From: Plectosphaerella cucumerina
Taxonomy: Eukaryota; Ascomycota; Sordariomycetes; Glomerellales; Plectosphaerellaceae
Direction of reading: 5' to 3'
Assembly: GCA_020746995.1 (NCBI GenBank)
Contig: JAGPXD010000005.1
Coordinates: 2,914,001 to 2,978,000 of the forward strand
Length of the DNA stretch: 64,000 nucleotides
Shown: positions 54,209 through 64,000 of the stretch, in pieces
How the letters are laid out: every line of letters begins with the position of its first letter
Position numbering within the stretch: the first letter of the stretch is position 1
Translations under genes and position numbers: made by a program
Notes under the pieces: generated by a model
Told to the model about the DNA's origin: nothing
Seen by the model: the letters and a program-made list of their open reading frames with translations, nothing else
The model's database searches: none

Positions 54209-56846
54209 CTAGTGGGCGCCGTTGATCTTGTCCTTCCGCGGAGACGAGCTGCCCCTGTTCGAAGCGCGGTCCTGGAGCACCGACGACGGCACATCGTCGC
54301 TGTTGTCGCTGATGAGCTTGTCCATGAAGGCGATGTAGTCGTACTGGGGCATGCCCCTATCATCAGCGGCGTCGGGCCCCGTGTGCGGGGGGATCATCTC
54401 GACGAGGCGGTCGATGATTTCGTCGGGCACGAGCGAGTGGCGCAGGTCCATCTCCGTGACGTAGGGCTTTCCGTCGGCGACCTCGCGGAACGACTGGAAG
54501 ACCTGCTCGGCCGTATTCTGGTCCTCGGTCACGTCGACCATGAAGCGGATGAACTGCTCAAAGGTGACACGGTCGCGGCCGTGCGATGTGTCGAGGAAGT
54601 AGTCGTGCATCTCATCCTCGGAGAAGACGAGGCCGAGCGACGCCAGGGCTGCTGAGAACTCCAGCTCCGTGAGTGAGTTTGAGTCGTCGCGGTCAAAGTG
54701 GCGGAAGACCGACTCGAACTCCTCGAGCTGGATGGGCGTCAGGTTGGTCATGTCGCGCGCCACCATCTGGTTCTCGAGGAAAGAGAGCTTCTTCTGCACA
54801 GACGTCTTGACCAGGCCAAGCTCGTACGCGAGCTCGTCATACGTGTACGTTGTGAAGTCGTTCTCCTCGATGTTGGCTTCCTGGCAGCTGACGTCGACAG
54901 CCTCGATGGTCTTGAGGTACTGGTCCAGCGGCGGCAGGTTGTCGCTCAGCTTGCGGACATGGTGGAGCTGGTCCTCGACGTCGCCGTCAAGACCTGAGAT
55001 GGCCAGCTGCATGGTGTTGAGGGCGAGCGCAAAGTCGTTGGCCTTGTCGGCGAAGGACCTCCGCAGACCGTTTTTGATACTAGGGTTGTCAGTAAAACTC
55101 AGGGGTCGGGAAGGCGCGGGGTTGCTCACTCTCTGATGGTCTCGTTGATGAGCTGTGCCCTCGTCATCTCAGCCTTTGCCAGATTCGACCACTCAAGCTC
55201 CATCGTTTCGAGCGACAGCTCTGCCGGGGGCTCGTACGGCCGCAGGCGATACGTCCCCAACTTTGTCTTGATGTTCCCCAGCAATGTCGCCAGTTCGCTC
55301 TTCTCACCGACCCAGTCCCTCTTCTTCCCCCGCTTGTGCGAGGCAAACTCGGTGGCCTGGGCCTTTGCATCAGCGTAGGAGCCCTGGAAGGTGGCAGCCT
55401 GCCACTCCTCCTTCTTCTGCCTGATCTGGCGCAGTAGCTCGGCCATGCGCCGCTCGTAGGCGCTCTGCATCTCCCAGGCGCCCGACATGTTGTTGAAGAA
55501 CTTCTCCACGCGGCGGCCGGCGTTCTCGACCTTCTCCATCTGCGAGAAGGCATGGAACCAGTAGGCAATGTATGTCATGAGCGACCTCTCGTCGGGCTTG
55601 GCCACGTCGCACACATCCTCGACGTCCAGCAGCTTGGGGATACCGATCTCCTTATGGGCGATATCGAAAGCCATCTGCATGTTGCCGCGGTGGTCTGACT
55701 TGTCCAGGGCGTCGTAGTCGATCAAGTCAGGGCGATGGATATCGAGCAGGGCACAGAAGGCGAGACCGTCGTTCCAGCTGGCGCTGAAGTCACGCACCTC
55801 AACCTCATCGTAGCACGCCGTCTTGCGCTGGCACCAGAGCAGCAGGCCCTCCTTTGCCGTCATGCCCTCCTCGTTGATGTCGTTGATGGTGAAGCGGAGA
55901 ATCAGGGTCCAGATGAGACCCAGGATGATGCGCTCGTTCTTGTCCACGACATCGCCGGCGCCGACATTGACCATCTGGATGCCTCTCGACCGGATGAAGT
56001 CGAGGGCGAGGTTGACATTCTCGAATCGTTGCACGCGGAGCTTTGGCTTCGCGGCGTACCGGCCGAGGGGCTCTTGTGACAGACATTCTAGCAGGTGCAC
56101 GAGGATGACCTGTGGACAAAGGTGTTAGGGGATGCGTCTCGGGTGGGGGCGGGGAATGTTTGACGTACGCCATCGCTCAGATCTGCCACCAAGTCCTTGA
56201 CCACCAGGTCTCTCGACTCAATCTTTGCATTCAACCTGCATCCGCCGGTTAGCCATGTTGACAACTTGTTACCACCAGCCACCACGAGGGGTACACACCA
56301 TTTTGTGAACGTCTTCTGCTGCACCGTCACCCACTTCTTCTGCTCCGCAAAGGCCATCCTCGTCAGGCCCTGCTCATGCGGCGGTTCAATGGCGGCGAGG
56401 GCGTCGGCGGGGGTGGACGATGAGGAGGAGAAGCGGAGCTTGTTGGCTTTCGAGACGCTCTCCCTTTTGACGAGTGACGCTCCGGGGGTTCCGATCTTCT
56501 GGACGCGGGCGGCGTGCAGCTCCTTCTTGTCTCTGCGGGACCTGCTTCCAGGGGTCGGGGATCCGCCGGTGCTGTCGTTGCGGTCTCTGGTGGACGATGA
56601 AGATTTGTATTTTGTGCTCGACGGCGAACTGGTAGAATAATCTGTGGCTGTCGGCGAGGGGGGTGTGGTCGATGATGGAGATGACGATGTGGGTGTGTCG
56701 CTGCTGGCTTCAGAGGCGTCCGAGGTGGTGGAGTGCGAGTGGTGGTGATGGGGTTGGTGGTGGTGGTCTTGGCTGCGTAAACAGAAGTCGGGGAATTGCT
56801 CGTTGCCGGGCAGAGGCCCCTGAGAGAGCTGCCCGATTGCTGCCAT
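54209..56846 (-). CDS. acnA: Alpha-actinin (actin cross-linker)
   Basis: Four exons: 56846-56299, 56235-56169, 56109-55130 and 55079-54209, giving 821 residues with consistent phases. Residues 1-165 are a disordered Ser/Thr/His-rich extension. The two calponin-homology domains follow (about 165-275 with KKWVTVQQKTFTKWLNAKI and LVADLSDGVILVHLLE; about 290-395 with EGLLLWCQRKTACYDEVEV and FSASWNDGLAFCALLDIHRP). A shortened spectrin-like rod comes next, then C-terminal EF hands (about 640-800), the first with a canonical loop DRDDSNSLTELE. Fungal alpha-actinin bundles F-actin at the septal ring and hyphal tip. Upstream in-frame codons pass through a poly-T tract, so the ATG at 56846 is preferred. 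Confidence 0.94.
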
Positions 56847-57125
56847 ATCGGGCGGCGCTAGTGGGGTCGCTAGGGCCGTTTTAGTGGCTGTCGTCCCGTT
56901 TGGAGGCGCTGCGCCAGGTTCGGGAGGCCTTATCGGGCTTATCGGCGGAGACGGAGCGCTGTAGCGTGCCGCTGTGCCGAGTTGCGTCAGTGGACTCGGT
57001 GGACTCGAGGGAGGACAATAGCGCTTGGGCTGAGTGTGATGTGAGTGGTGGGCTCCTGTCCCTTTGTAGATGTCGAGGGCGTGTTGATGTTGGTTTTCTG
57101 TTGGAATTTGGTGGGCGAGACACTG

Positions 57126-57158
<33 letters not shown>

Positions 57159-58547
57159 TGTGCGAGAACAACAGACGAATGCTTCCCTCTCCAAGCTTCG
57201 AAAGAAAAGAAAACAGACGAGAAGTCCCCGTGTCCTTATACCGACGTGGACATCCCGTGGCAACCCTCCCCAAGGGTCATCCCTCCCGCCACACAGACGA
57301 CCAGCGTCGCGACTTTCTCCCAGCCCGAGGGACCCGGATCAGAGGTGATGCGTCCTGTCAACCGGGCCATGCACCCTCCAGCATCGGCACCCTCTATCCT
57401 GAAACCCGACCTCGTGGGCGGAGCCCTTCCACTCCCTATGCGGGATGCTCCCTCTGCTCGTCTGATCCCAGGATCAGGCTGCATACCCCACGAATGAGCG
57501 TCGATCCGCGGCATGTGGACCATTCAATCCCGGACACGCTCCATCCCACTTTGGGTCTTGTCTCTCATGCGCGCTCCCACATCGCGAAGGCAGTCCCCTC
57601 CACGGCGGGAAGTATCTCGTGGAAGAGCTTATGAGTCTGGTACCAGTATAGAAATAGGGGGAGGCTGAGCAGGGCTCCCCGATGTCTCTGGCGACGATCA
57701 CCCGATGCCTCGCCCCGAAAGCCTGTTTGACACTTACGAGCCGCTGCGGGGGCTTCGTCATGCTTCACGATGGCAGCCTCGGGAAGGCAACGGCGAGCCG
57801 TGTCTTGTTTCTCCCCGGGGCCGCTGTGGTGCGCATGAATGTGTGCGTATCGGAACCTGAGAAGTGGACGGTCTCGAGTCTCGAGTAGGGAGTTGGGACG
57901 ACGCTAGATCCGTCCCATCGGGCCCCTGGAAGACGGATCCAGTGATCTAGTGCGCTCATCTTTTGGTGTTTACGTATGACTTGGGACGATGGCGAGATGT
58001 GGCCACGGGCTTGCTTCAACTTGGGGGATGCTTACCTTGCCCATCATGACAGGTGTAGGGGAGGGGGTTGAAGGGAAGGAAACATCAGTGAGGGTATTTA
58101 GAGATGTTTATTTCATAGGTATGAAGTTGGGTGCTTGTGGTCATTGCAAGTCCAGACAAATATGAGAAGCCACGTGGCATCACAGCTCATGAAATGACTG
58201 GCATTTAGGTTCTTCACCGTCTTGACCAATTTCACTTCTTCAGTCTCAGATGCCGTGATCTTCTAGGTCAAGTCGGGGGCAGCCGAGCCATGGAAACCTC
58301 CATGTACCTTCTCACCTTGAACACCGTGCAGGATACTTCCGCACCGGCCGGCCGCTAATGCTCGGGGCCGGAGCGCGCATCCCGAACTTGAGGACAAAAA
58401 GCGGGTCTGCGGGGTTCTCCGAAACCGCTCCTCTCATCGCGAATGTCGTCCAACGTCGGACCTTCAAAAACTCATCCACGCTTCTTCATCCCAGAGCCTT
58501 GCTCACCCATCGTCGCCCGCACACCGCACGACAACCACCCCAGCACA
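56847..58547. promoter_or_regulatory. Divergent promoter region between alpha-actinin and the D-2HG/D-lactate dehydrogenase gene
   Basis: This is 1.7 kb between divergent starts. It contains an uninterrupted A29 run at 57128-57156 (poly-T on the alpha-actinin coding strand, about 0.3 kb before its start), a candidate nucleosome-excluding promoter tract. No other gene was recognised. Confidence 0.5.
57128..57156. repeat. Poly(A) tract of 29 bases
   Basis: Homopolymer run on the plus strand; length may vary between strains or be affected by sequencing error. Confidence 0.9.
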
Positions 58548-60260
58548 ATGGCCTACCGCTCAACACGGGTCCTGCCGGCACTGAGAGCCGCTCGCGGGCG
58601 GGCCGTCCTCACCACCGGCCGCGCAATATTCCAGGTCGCGCCACCCGCAGCAGTCGCCAGATGCATCGCCACCACGGCCGCCCGCCGCGACGCCGGCCTC
58701 AAGCAGGTCAAGCTTACGTCCGAGACGTACCCGGACCTCAAGCGTGACACCCGCTTCGCCGAGGTCACTCAGGATGATGTGGCTTTCTTCAAGGAGGTGC
58801 TGGGCGAGGCGGGTGTGGTTGATGGTGTGACTAAGGACGCTACCGACGACATTCTCGCCTTCAATGAGGACTGGCTGCGCAAGTACAGGGGCCAGAGCAG
58901 GCTGGTTCTGCGGCCGGCGTCGACTGAGGAGGTCTCCAAGGTGCTGCGCTACTGCAACGAGCGCAAGCTGGCTGTGGTTCCTCAGGGCGGCAACACGGGC
59001 CTTGTTGGAGGCTCAGTGCCCGTCTTCGACGAGATCGTCATCAGCCTCAACCGCATGAACGAGATCCGGTCCTTCGATGAGGTCAGCGGCACGCTCGTCG
59101 TCGATGCCGGCGTCATCCTCGAGGTGGCCGACCAGTTCCTTGCCTCCAAGGGCTACATCTTCCCCCTCGACCTGGGCGCCAAGGGCTCGTGCCACGTCGG
59201 CGGCAACGTTGCCACCAACGCCGGCGGCCTGCGCCTGCTCCGCTACGGCAGCCTCCACGGCAACGTGCTGGGTCTCGAGGCTGTGCTGCCTGACGGTACC
59301 ATCGTTGAGGACCTCTGCGAGCTGCGCAAGAACAACACGGGCTACGACCTCAAGCAGCTCTTCATCGGCGCCGAGGGCACCATCGGCATCATCACAAAGG
59401 TCTCCATCATCTGCCCGCAGCGCTCCAGCGCCGTCAACGTGGCCTTCCTGGGTCTCGAGTCCTACGAGAAGGCTCAGCTGGCCTTCCGCGCCGCCAAGGG
59501 CCAGCTGTCGGAGATCCTGTCAGCCTTTGAGCTCATGGACGCCGGCAGCCAGGAGCTCGTGCACCGCGTGCGCGGTAACAAGAAGCCCCTCGACGAGGAG
59601 CACCCCTTCTACTGCCTCATCGAGACGAGCGGCTCCAACGGCGACCACGACTACGAGAAGCTCGAAAAGTTCCTCGAGGACGTCATGTCCAACGAGATCG
59701 TTACCGACGGCGTCCTCGCCCAGGACGAGACGCAGGCCAAGGCCCTCTGGGGCTGGCGTGAAGGCATTCCCGAGTGCCTGGGCCACTGGGGCGGCACGTA
59801 CAAGTATGACGTCTCCATCCCCCTCAAGGAGCTCTACCAGCTCGTCGAGGACACGGACGCCAAGATCAAGGCCGCCGGCCTCTGCGGCGAGACGGACGAG
59901 TTCCCCGTCATCGGCACCGTGGGCTACGGCCACATGGGCGACTCGAACCTGCACCTCAACATCGCCGTGCGACGCTACGACCCGCGCGTCGAGGCCATCC
60001 TCGAGCCCTTTGTGTACGAGTGGATCCAGGCGCGCAGCGGCAGCATCAGCGCCGAGCACGGCCTGGGTGTCGCCAAGAAGAAGTACATCGGCTACAGCCG
60101 GTCCGACAGCATGATCGGTCTGATGAAGGGCATCAAGAACCTCTACGACCCGGTGAGCAATCCCTTTCCTCTCTCTTTCCCGATCGAGTAATACCTGCTC
60201 TTGGCGTTGATTGCTAATTCGTCGCAGAACGGCATCATGAACCCCTACAAGTACATTTGA
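58548..60260 (+). CDS. dld2: Mitochondrial FAD-linked D-2-hydroxyglutarate/D-lactate dehydrogenase (Dld2-type)
   Basis: Two exons: 58548-60152 and 60228-60260, giving 545 residues. The first 45 residues are Arg/Ala-rich without acids, a mitochondrial presequence. The FAD-binding PCMH domain follows (about 110-290) with VPQGGNTGLVGGSVPVFDEI, PLDLGAKGSCHVGGNVATNA and IGAEGTIGIITKV. The C-terminal FAD-oxidase domain has VGYGHMGDSNLHLN (metal/substrate histidines) and ISAEHGLGVAKKKYIGY. The last exon adds only NGIMNPYKYI, the conserved family terminus, which confirms the splice. An earlier in-frame ATG at 58443 would add 35 residues before the presequence and is less likely. The enzyme oxidises D-2-hydroxyglutarate or D-lactate and passes electrons to the respiratory chain. 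Confidence 0.94.
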
Positions 60261-61544
60261 TAGATTCGATACCCTGTATTTCTTCCCTCCCCTCCCTCGG
60301 CGAGCTCCGGACGTCCCGGCTTGCTTTCCTGTCAGCAAATTCGCGCAGAGGCAGCCGCGGCGCGTATGCCGGCCAAGTTTTCCTGTCAGACCCAGGCCAT
60401 ACACGGACTGGTGACCGGACCACCCCCACAAGGAAGCAGACCGGTCGCGGTTGTCCCGACCCGTGTCCATGTCTCCGCCCCCAGCCCCCGGTGCTCACCC
60501 GCACATACACCACAAAAAAGCCGATCTTTTTTCCCGTAGAGCTGTCCGCCACCACTTTGTCGCAAAGACGATGAACCGGCAGCAACCGCAATGTAGCATG
60601 AACATTTATACAACGGATCTTCTGTCTAGATCATCACCTCCCTCTTCACCGGTCCATTCCATTACTCAGCCGTGACTCCTTCACCCCCCTTCTCCCGCTT
60701 CCTCCCCGGGCCATGCGCGTATCCGTCAGGCCTGGTCATCCATCAGCTGGCGTCCCCTGTCCTCGTGCCGCACGTCCTCGGCATCCCATCCCCCTCCCTC
60801 CCCCCACGATCAACCCCCCGGCCGCCTTGGATGAGGCCTCATTCGCGGACGGCCCGCCGGGCTGACAGAGTACCCGTCATCGGCTCACCACCTCTTCATT
60901 TGCCCCTTTCCAGGCCCTGCGCGGGCATCGGCCAACCAGCGGGCCCCGATGGCCCCTTCGGCATCAGAGCCCCCTGCAGCCCTACGGCGCCATCACCGGC
61001 GTGACCCCTGCACATGCAGACGGACACCCGCCGCGGGGAGCGAATCAGTGCCCGCGCCCTAAATGCCCTGCCCTGCGCCCCCCCGGCGACGACAACCCAC
61101 CATCCACCAGCTAACACCCGGTCCGTCACCAGAGCGTTCCGTTGTCTATGGTCTCCCTCCCACCACCGGCAGCGGCGCTGACCTTGCTGCTGCGTGTATC
61201 CCCGGGGACCCGCTGCTACGGCTGAGCTTCTGACGGCCCGCCTTCCAGAACGTTGCGTCCCACGCCCGCGGAACCGCGTCGAAGAGGGCCCGGGACGACG
61301 CCCCATTGGTTCTTCTGTCCGCCGACGTGACCTCAACGTGCTGCCCGCTAATACCGGTGAGGGGCTGTGTCCGATGTGGCATCATGGGGGGGCTGCCATG
61401 ACCGCTCTTGGCGGCGTGAGCAGTTGTTTGTTGGCCGCGGAGGGCGGTGCTGGGCTAGGTATATCAGCGTCATCCCCTCGGGATGTAGTATGACTCGGCT
61501 TGTGATGTACGCTCTCCTTTTCCGCGGATTTTTTTGCTCTCAAC
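60261..61544. other. Intergenic region upstream of the Zn cluster regulator
   Basis: This is 1.28 kb of GC-rich sequence with only shadow-type ORFs. It should contain the 3' region of the dehydrogenase gene and the promoter of the transcription factor. Nothing else was recognised. Confidence 0.5.
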
Positions 61545-63171
61545 ATGGTCGGTGTTCCAGGAAAATACAAGGGGTGCGAGACGTGCAGGGCCCGTAGGGT
61601 CAAGGTAGGTTTTGACCAAAGTTCCGTGGCTGCTTTTGCTGACATTTTACAGTGTGACAACCAGCGGCCGCAGTGCAAAAAGTGTATCGACAGCGGGAGG
61701 GAATGTGCCGGCTACCAGAGAGATATCGTGTTCATCACGGCGACGGTGGATGATGGAGGACGGTGTTCGTCACATCCGCCTCGTCGGGCGCCGTCGGCGA
61801 GGAGGACGAGAACAAACACACCAGAGACGCCGCGGATCGACTTGCGAGCGGTTCAACCGTTCAGACCTGCGTGGGAGCATTACATCCTGCTTACGAATCT
61901 TGGGGAACTGTGTCAGTTGCGGGTGGTGGTTCTGTACACGAAGTTGGGAGAAGTGCAGTGGGATGACACGGGAGATCTTGGGAAGGTGAAGCTGAGACTC
62001 CCGCCATTCAAGCCGCGGGATGTTCGGAATGAGGGTTTTTTGCAGGATGTTGCTGTTGAAAGTCGACTGCTGGTCCATCTTGATACCAGCAAGACGGTGC
62101 CTCGACAGAGCACGTTGCTTTTCCTGTCCGAGGTGAGTTCTCTCCATCCGCTGGTCATTAGATGATATTTCTGACGCATATTTTCAGCCTTCCGGCTCAG
62201 CACCGTCCAGCTCGGAATCTCTCCTGCCCTTGCAAACACCCAACTCTGCCGCTGGCATCCGGGCATTAGGCCCCCAAGCCTTCCGCCACTTCCCGGCACA
62301 TCACTACTTTGTGCGTGTGTTCAGACACACCAGCGTAAGCAAACCCCCGATGTCACCTTTGCCACTTGGCTGACAAGCCCAGGCCATGATGTCACTGCTC
62401 AACCGGCAACCTACCTTCCTCTCCTTGAACGAGTGGCGTATTACCCCTTGGGAAGTCCACGAGAAGACCCCCTTGGACCATCTCCTGGACATTGTGGTAC
62501 TTCTGCCCGCGCTCTTCCACAGGGCAGACCTCCTCACTCCCGCCCCACCGGCCCTCGCCCGCCGTCTGGAAGCACAGGGCCTGCTCTCGGACTGCCTCGC
62601 CATAGAAGCAAAGCTGGACCACTGGCACTCCCGGCTACAGTCAACCAACACCCCGACATCAACAAGCGCCTACTGGGCCCAAGACCCCAGCAGCCCATCC
62701 ACTCTCCTCGCCACCATGCAGATCCCCTTCTCCGACAACCTTGTCTTCAAAGACGGTTCCACGGCACTCTCCCTCCTCACCTACTGGACGGCCCTTCTCC
62801 TCCTACACTCCACCATCGACGACGTCCATACAGCCGTCTGCACGCCCGTGCTGGACGACTATCCCTACATGTACCCGGACCTACCGTTAGAGCTGCGAAT
62901 AGACATCAACCGGTACAGGCAGCGGAGGGAGCTCGCGGGGCGGATATGCAGAGGTCTGGACTTCGCCCTGGGGGCAGGTGTGCAGCTTGACGCGCTGGAC
63001 GTGCCGCTTGCTGTGGCGACGGGGGTGTACAGGGAGATTAACGAGACGTCGAGAGATGGGGAGCTGGAGGTGCATTGGTGTGAGAGGTTTAGGGAGGCTA
63101 TGGCTGTGAATGGGCAAGAGTTGGCGGGGGATTTGATGACGAAGAGCTGGACAAGCATTAGTCGGTTCTAG
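61545..63171 (+). CDS. Zn(II)2Cys6 fungal transcription factor
   Basis: Four exons: 61545-61604, 61653-62132, 62188-62334 and 62383-63171, giving 491 residues. The first intron (48 nt, in frame) splits the zinc cluster. Joined, residues 11-38 read C-x2-C-x6-C-x6-C-x2-C-x6-C with the basic RARRVK segment, the GAL4-type DNA-binding fold. If unspliced, the cluster is destroyed although the frame stays open. The rest is the poorly conserved helical middle region of such regulators (for example DHLLDIVVLLPALFHRADLL, AYWAQDPSS). There is no full fungal_trans motif I can name. No metabolic cluster surrounds it, so its target pathway is unknown. Confidence 0.88.
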
Positions 63172-63634
63172 GGGGCTTGTAGAGTGAGTGGTTAGAGCTG
63201 GTCTCTGGAGAACAACAACGGGTGGCTTTTTGCTAGAATGTAAAGCGCGGGAAAAGTAGAGAATCACAAGACCGTTTTCGAGGCAATGCCATATGTCTTG
63301 TTAAAAGCTCAAGTTTGGCAAGAGAGTCACGGCACCGTCGTGGTCTGTGTTCAGTCGTGCCCCACCCGTCTCGGTCAAGCTTGCTGCGACAACGACCCAC
63401 TTCCACACCGAGCTCCCGAAGTTCCGCCGACCCCAGAGCTCCCGGAGCTTGGAGGTCAGCCTTCCAGCACGCGCCAGGTACCGAAGCTTCGTCAGACCTG
63501 TAGCCTGCCCCATCACCACTTCCCGACCACCATCAGCCCGCCCTCCACGATCCCATCAACCACGACGCGAATTGACCAAGCAACCCGCATCCCTTCCACC
63601 AACAAACGATACCCGCAACTGCACAACTGAAACC
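63172..63634. promoter_or_regulatory. Promoter and leader of the proteasome alpha4 gene
   Basis: This is 463 bp between the regulator stop and the proteasome start codon. The right part is a CCAC/CATCA-rich leader. No consensus proteasome-associated control element was located by eye. Confidence 0.45.
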
Positions 63635-64000
63635 ATGGCTTCCGGTTACGACAGAGCTCTCTCTGGTAAGCACCGTCACCCTTGCTGCCACCATCCCCCC
63701 AAACGCCTGGCTAACAACTACCCCCAGTCTTCAGGTCCGTCGATGCAACCGCCTCGAAACACCCACGCCGCTGACCCTCTCCCAGTCCCGATGGACACGT
63801 CTTCCAGGTCGAATACGCTGGCGAGGCTGTCAAGAGAGGTACGCCGCCGCCCCCGCCGCGCTCCTTCCCATGATGCCAAACGGGCCACCCGCTCACCACC
63901 CCCGGCCCAACAGGTACCTGCGCCGTCGGCGTCAAGGGCAGCGACGTCGTCGTGCTCGGTTGCGAGAAGCGGTCCGCCATGAAGCTGCAAGACACCCGAA
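63635..64000 (+). CDS. pre6: 20S proteasome subunit alpha4 (Pre6/PSMA7), 3' partial
   Basis: The gene runs off the right end. Exons seen: 63635-63665, 63728-63734 (only seven bases), 63786-63838 and 63914 to at least 64000. The spliced product starts MASGYDRALSVFSPDGHVFQ, then VEYAGEAVKRGTCAVGVKG and VVVLGCEKRSAMKLQDTR. This matches the N-terminal alpha-subunit signature (YDRALSxFSPDGHxFQVEYA) and the alpha4 type (GTCAVGVKG, CEKRS). Alpha subunits form the outer ring gate of the 20S core. The residue after VEYA is Gly, where other fungi that I recall have Leu. The microexon is required to keep phase and encode the VFS of the signature. Confidence 0.92.

Noticed and set aside
56847..57263. Upstream in-frame extension of alpha-actinin starting at 57263
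   Set aside because: It would encode a run of nine or ten Phe through the poly-A/T tract; a promoter tract is far more likely.
59077..60114. Alternative plus-frame ORF of 345 codons and the minus ORF at 59520-60470
   Set aside because: Both are shadows of the dehydrogenase gene caused by strong third-position GC bias.
61545..63171. Secondary-metabolite gene cluster around the Zn cluster regulator
   Set aside because: Neighbours are a dehydrogenase of primary metabolism and a proteasome subunit; no PKS, NRPS or tailoring set is present.
1..64000. tRNA, rRNA or CRISPR features
   Set aside because: Eye scan for GTTCGAATC-like T-loops found only hits inside coding sequence; no spaced direct repeats of CRISPR type. 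A tRNAscan run would be decisive.

Overview
The window is nuclear DNA of a filamentous ascomycete (Pezizomycotina, most likely Sordariomycetes). The evidence is GC-rich coding sequence, many short introns (about 48-90 nt, GTRNGT...YAG, with CTRAC-like branch points), and a gene set typical of this group: a class C chitinase, an NLR (NOD-like receptor) and PNP pair, Atg15, Swc2, alpha-actinin and a Zn(II)2Cys6 regulator. The species cannot be fixed from sequence alone. About 23 genes or gene remnants can be supported. All splice structures were worked out by hand from splice sites, reading phase and conserved domains.

Layout. 1-16 kb is mostly housekeeping: the 3' end of an unknown gene, a mitochondrial PPR protein, an NmrA-like protein, kinetochore Mtw1/Mis12, a polyproline AIM3-like protein, TCTP, threonyl-tRNA synthetase and the sphinganine C4-hydroxylase Sur2. 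16-30 kb is accessory: an orphan gene, then a divergent pair of very large secreted enzymes. One is a 1404-residue CBM18/GH18 killer-toxin-like chitinase. The other is a 1827-residue GH55 beta-1,3-glucanase-like protein fused to LysM and WSC domains. Together they look like a fungal cell-wall attack or remodelling unit. 30-34 kb is gene-poor, with a degenerate RIP-like stretch and a broken metallophosphoesterase.

34-41 kb holds an E-set/CBM48-like protein with a long disordered tail, followed by the most interesting locus. A nucleoside-phosphorylase-fold (PNP_UDP) protein and an NB-ARC/TPR NLR are transcribed head to head. The C-terminus of the PNP protein and the N-terminus of the NLR share a short Asn/Gln/Gly-rich motif, which is tandemly duplicated with a 21-residue period in the NLR. 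This is the arrangement expected of an amyloid-signalling receptor/effector pair (HET-S/NWD2 type), used in fungal non-self recognition and regulated cell death.

41-64 kb is again mainly housekeeping: Swc2/YL1 with a huge Pro/Ala tail, the autophagic lipase Atg15, two head-to-head aminoglycoside-phosphotransferase-like kinases (one broken by a stop codon), a VPS9-domain Rab5-type GEF, alpha-actinin, a D-2-hydroxyglutarate/D-lactate dehydrogenase, a Zn cluster transcription factor and the 5' end of proteasome subunit alpha4. No rRNA, tRNA, CRISPR or intact transposon was recognised.
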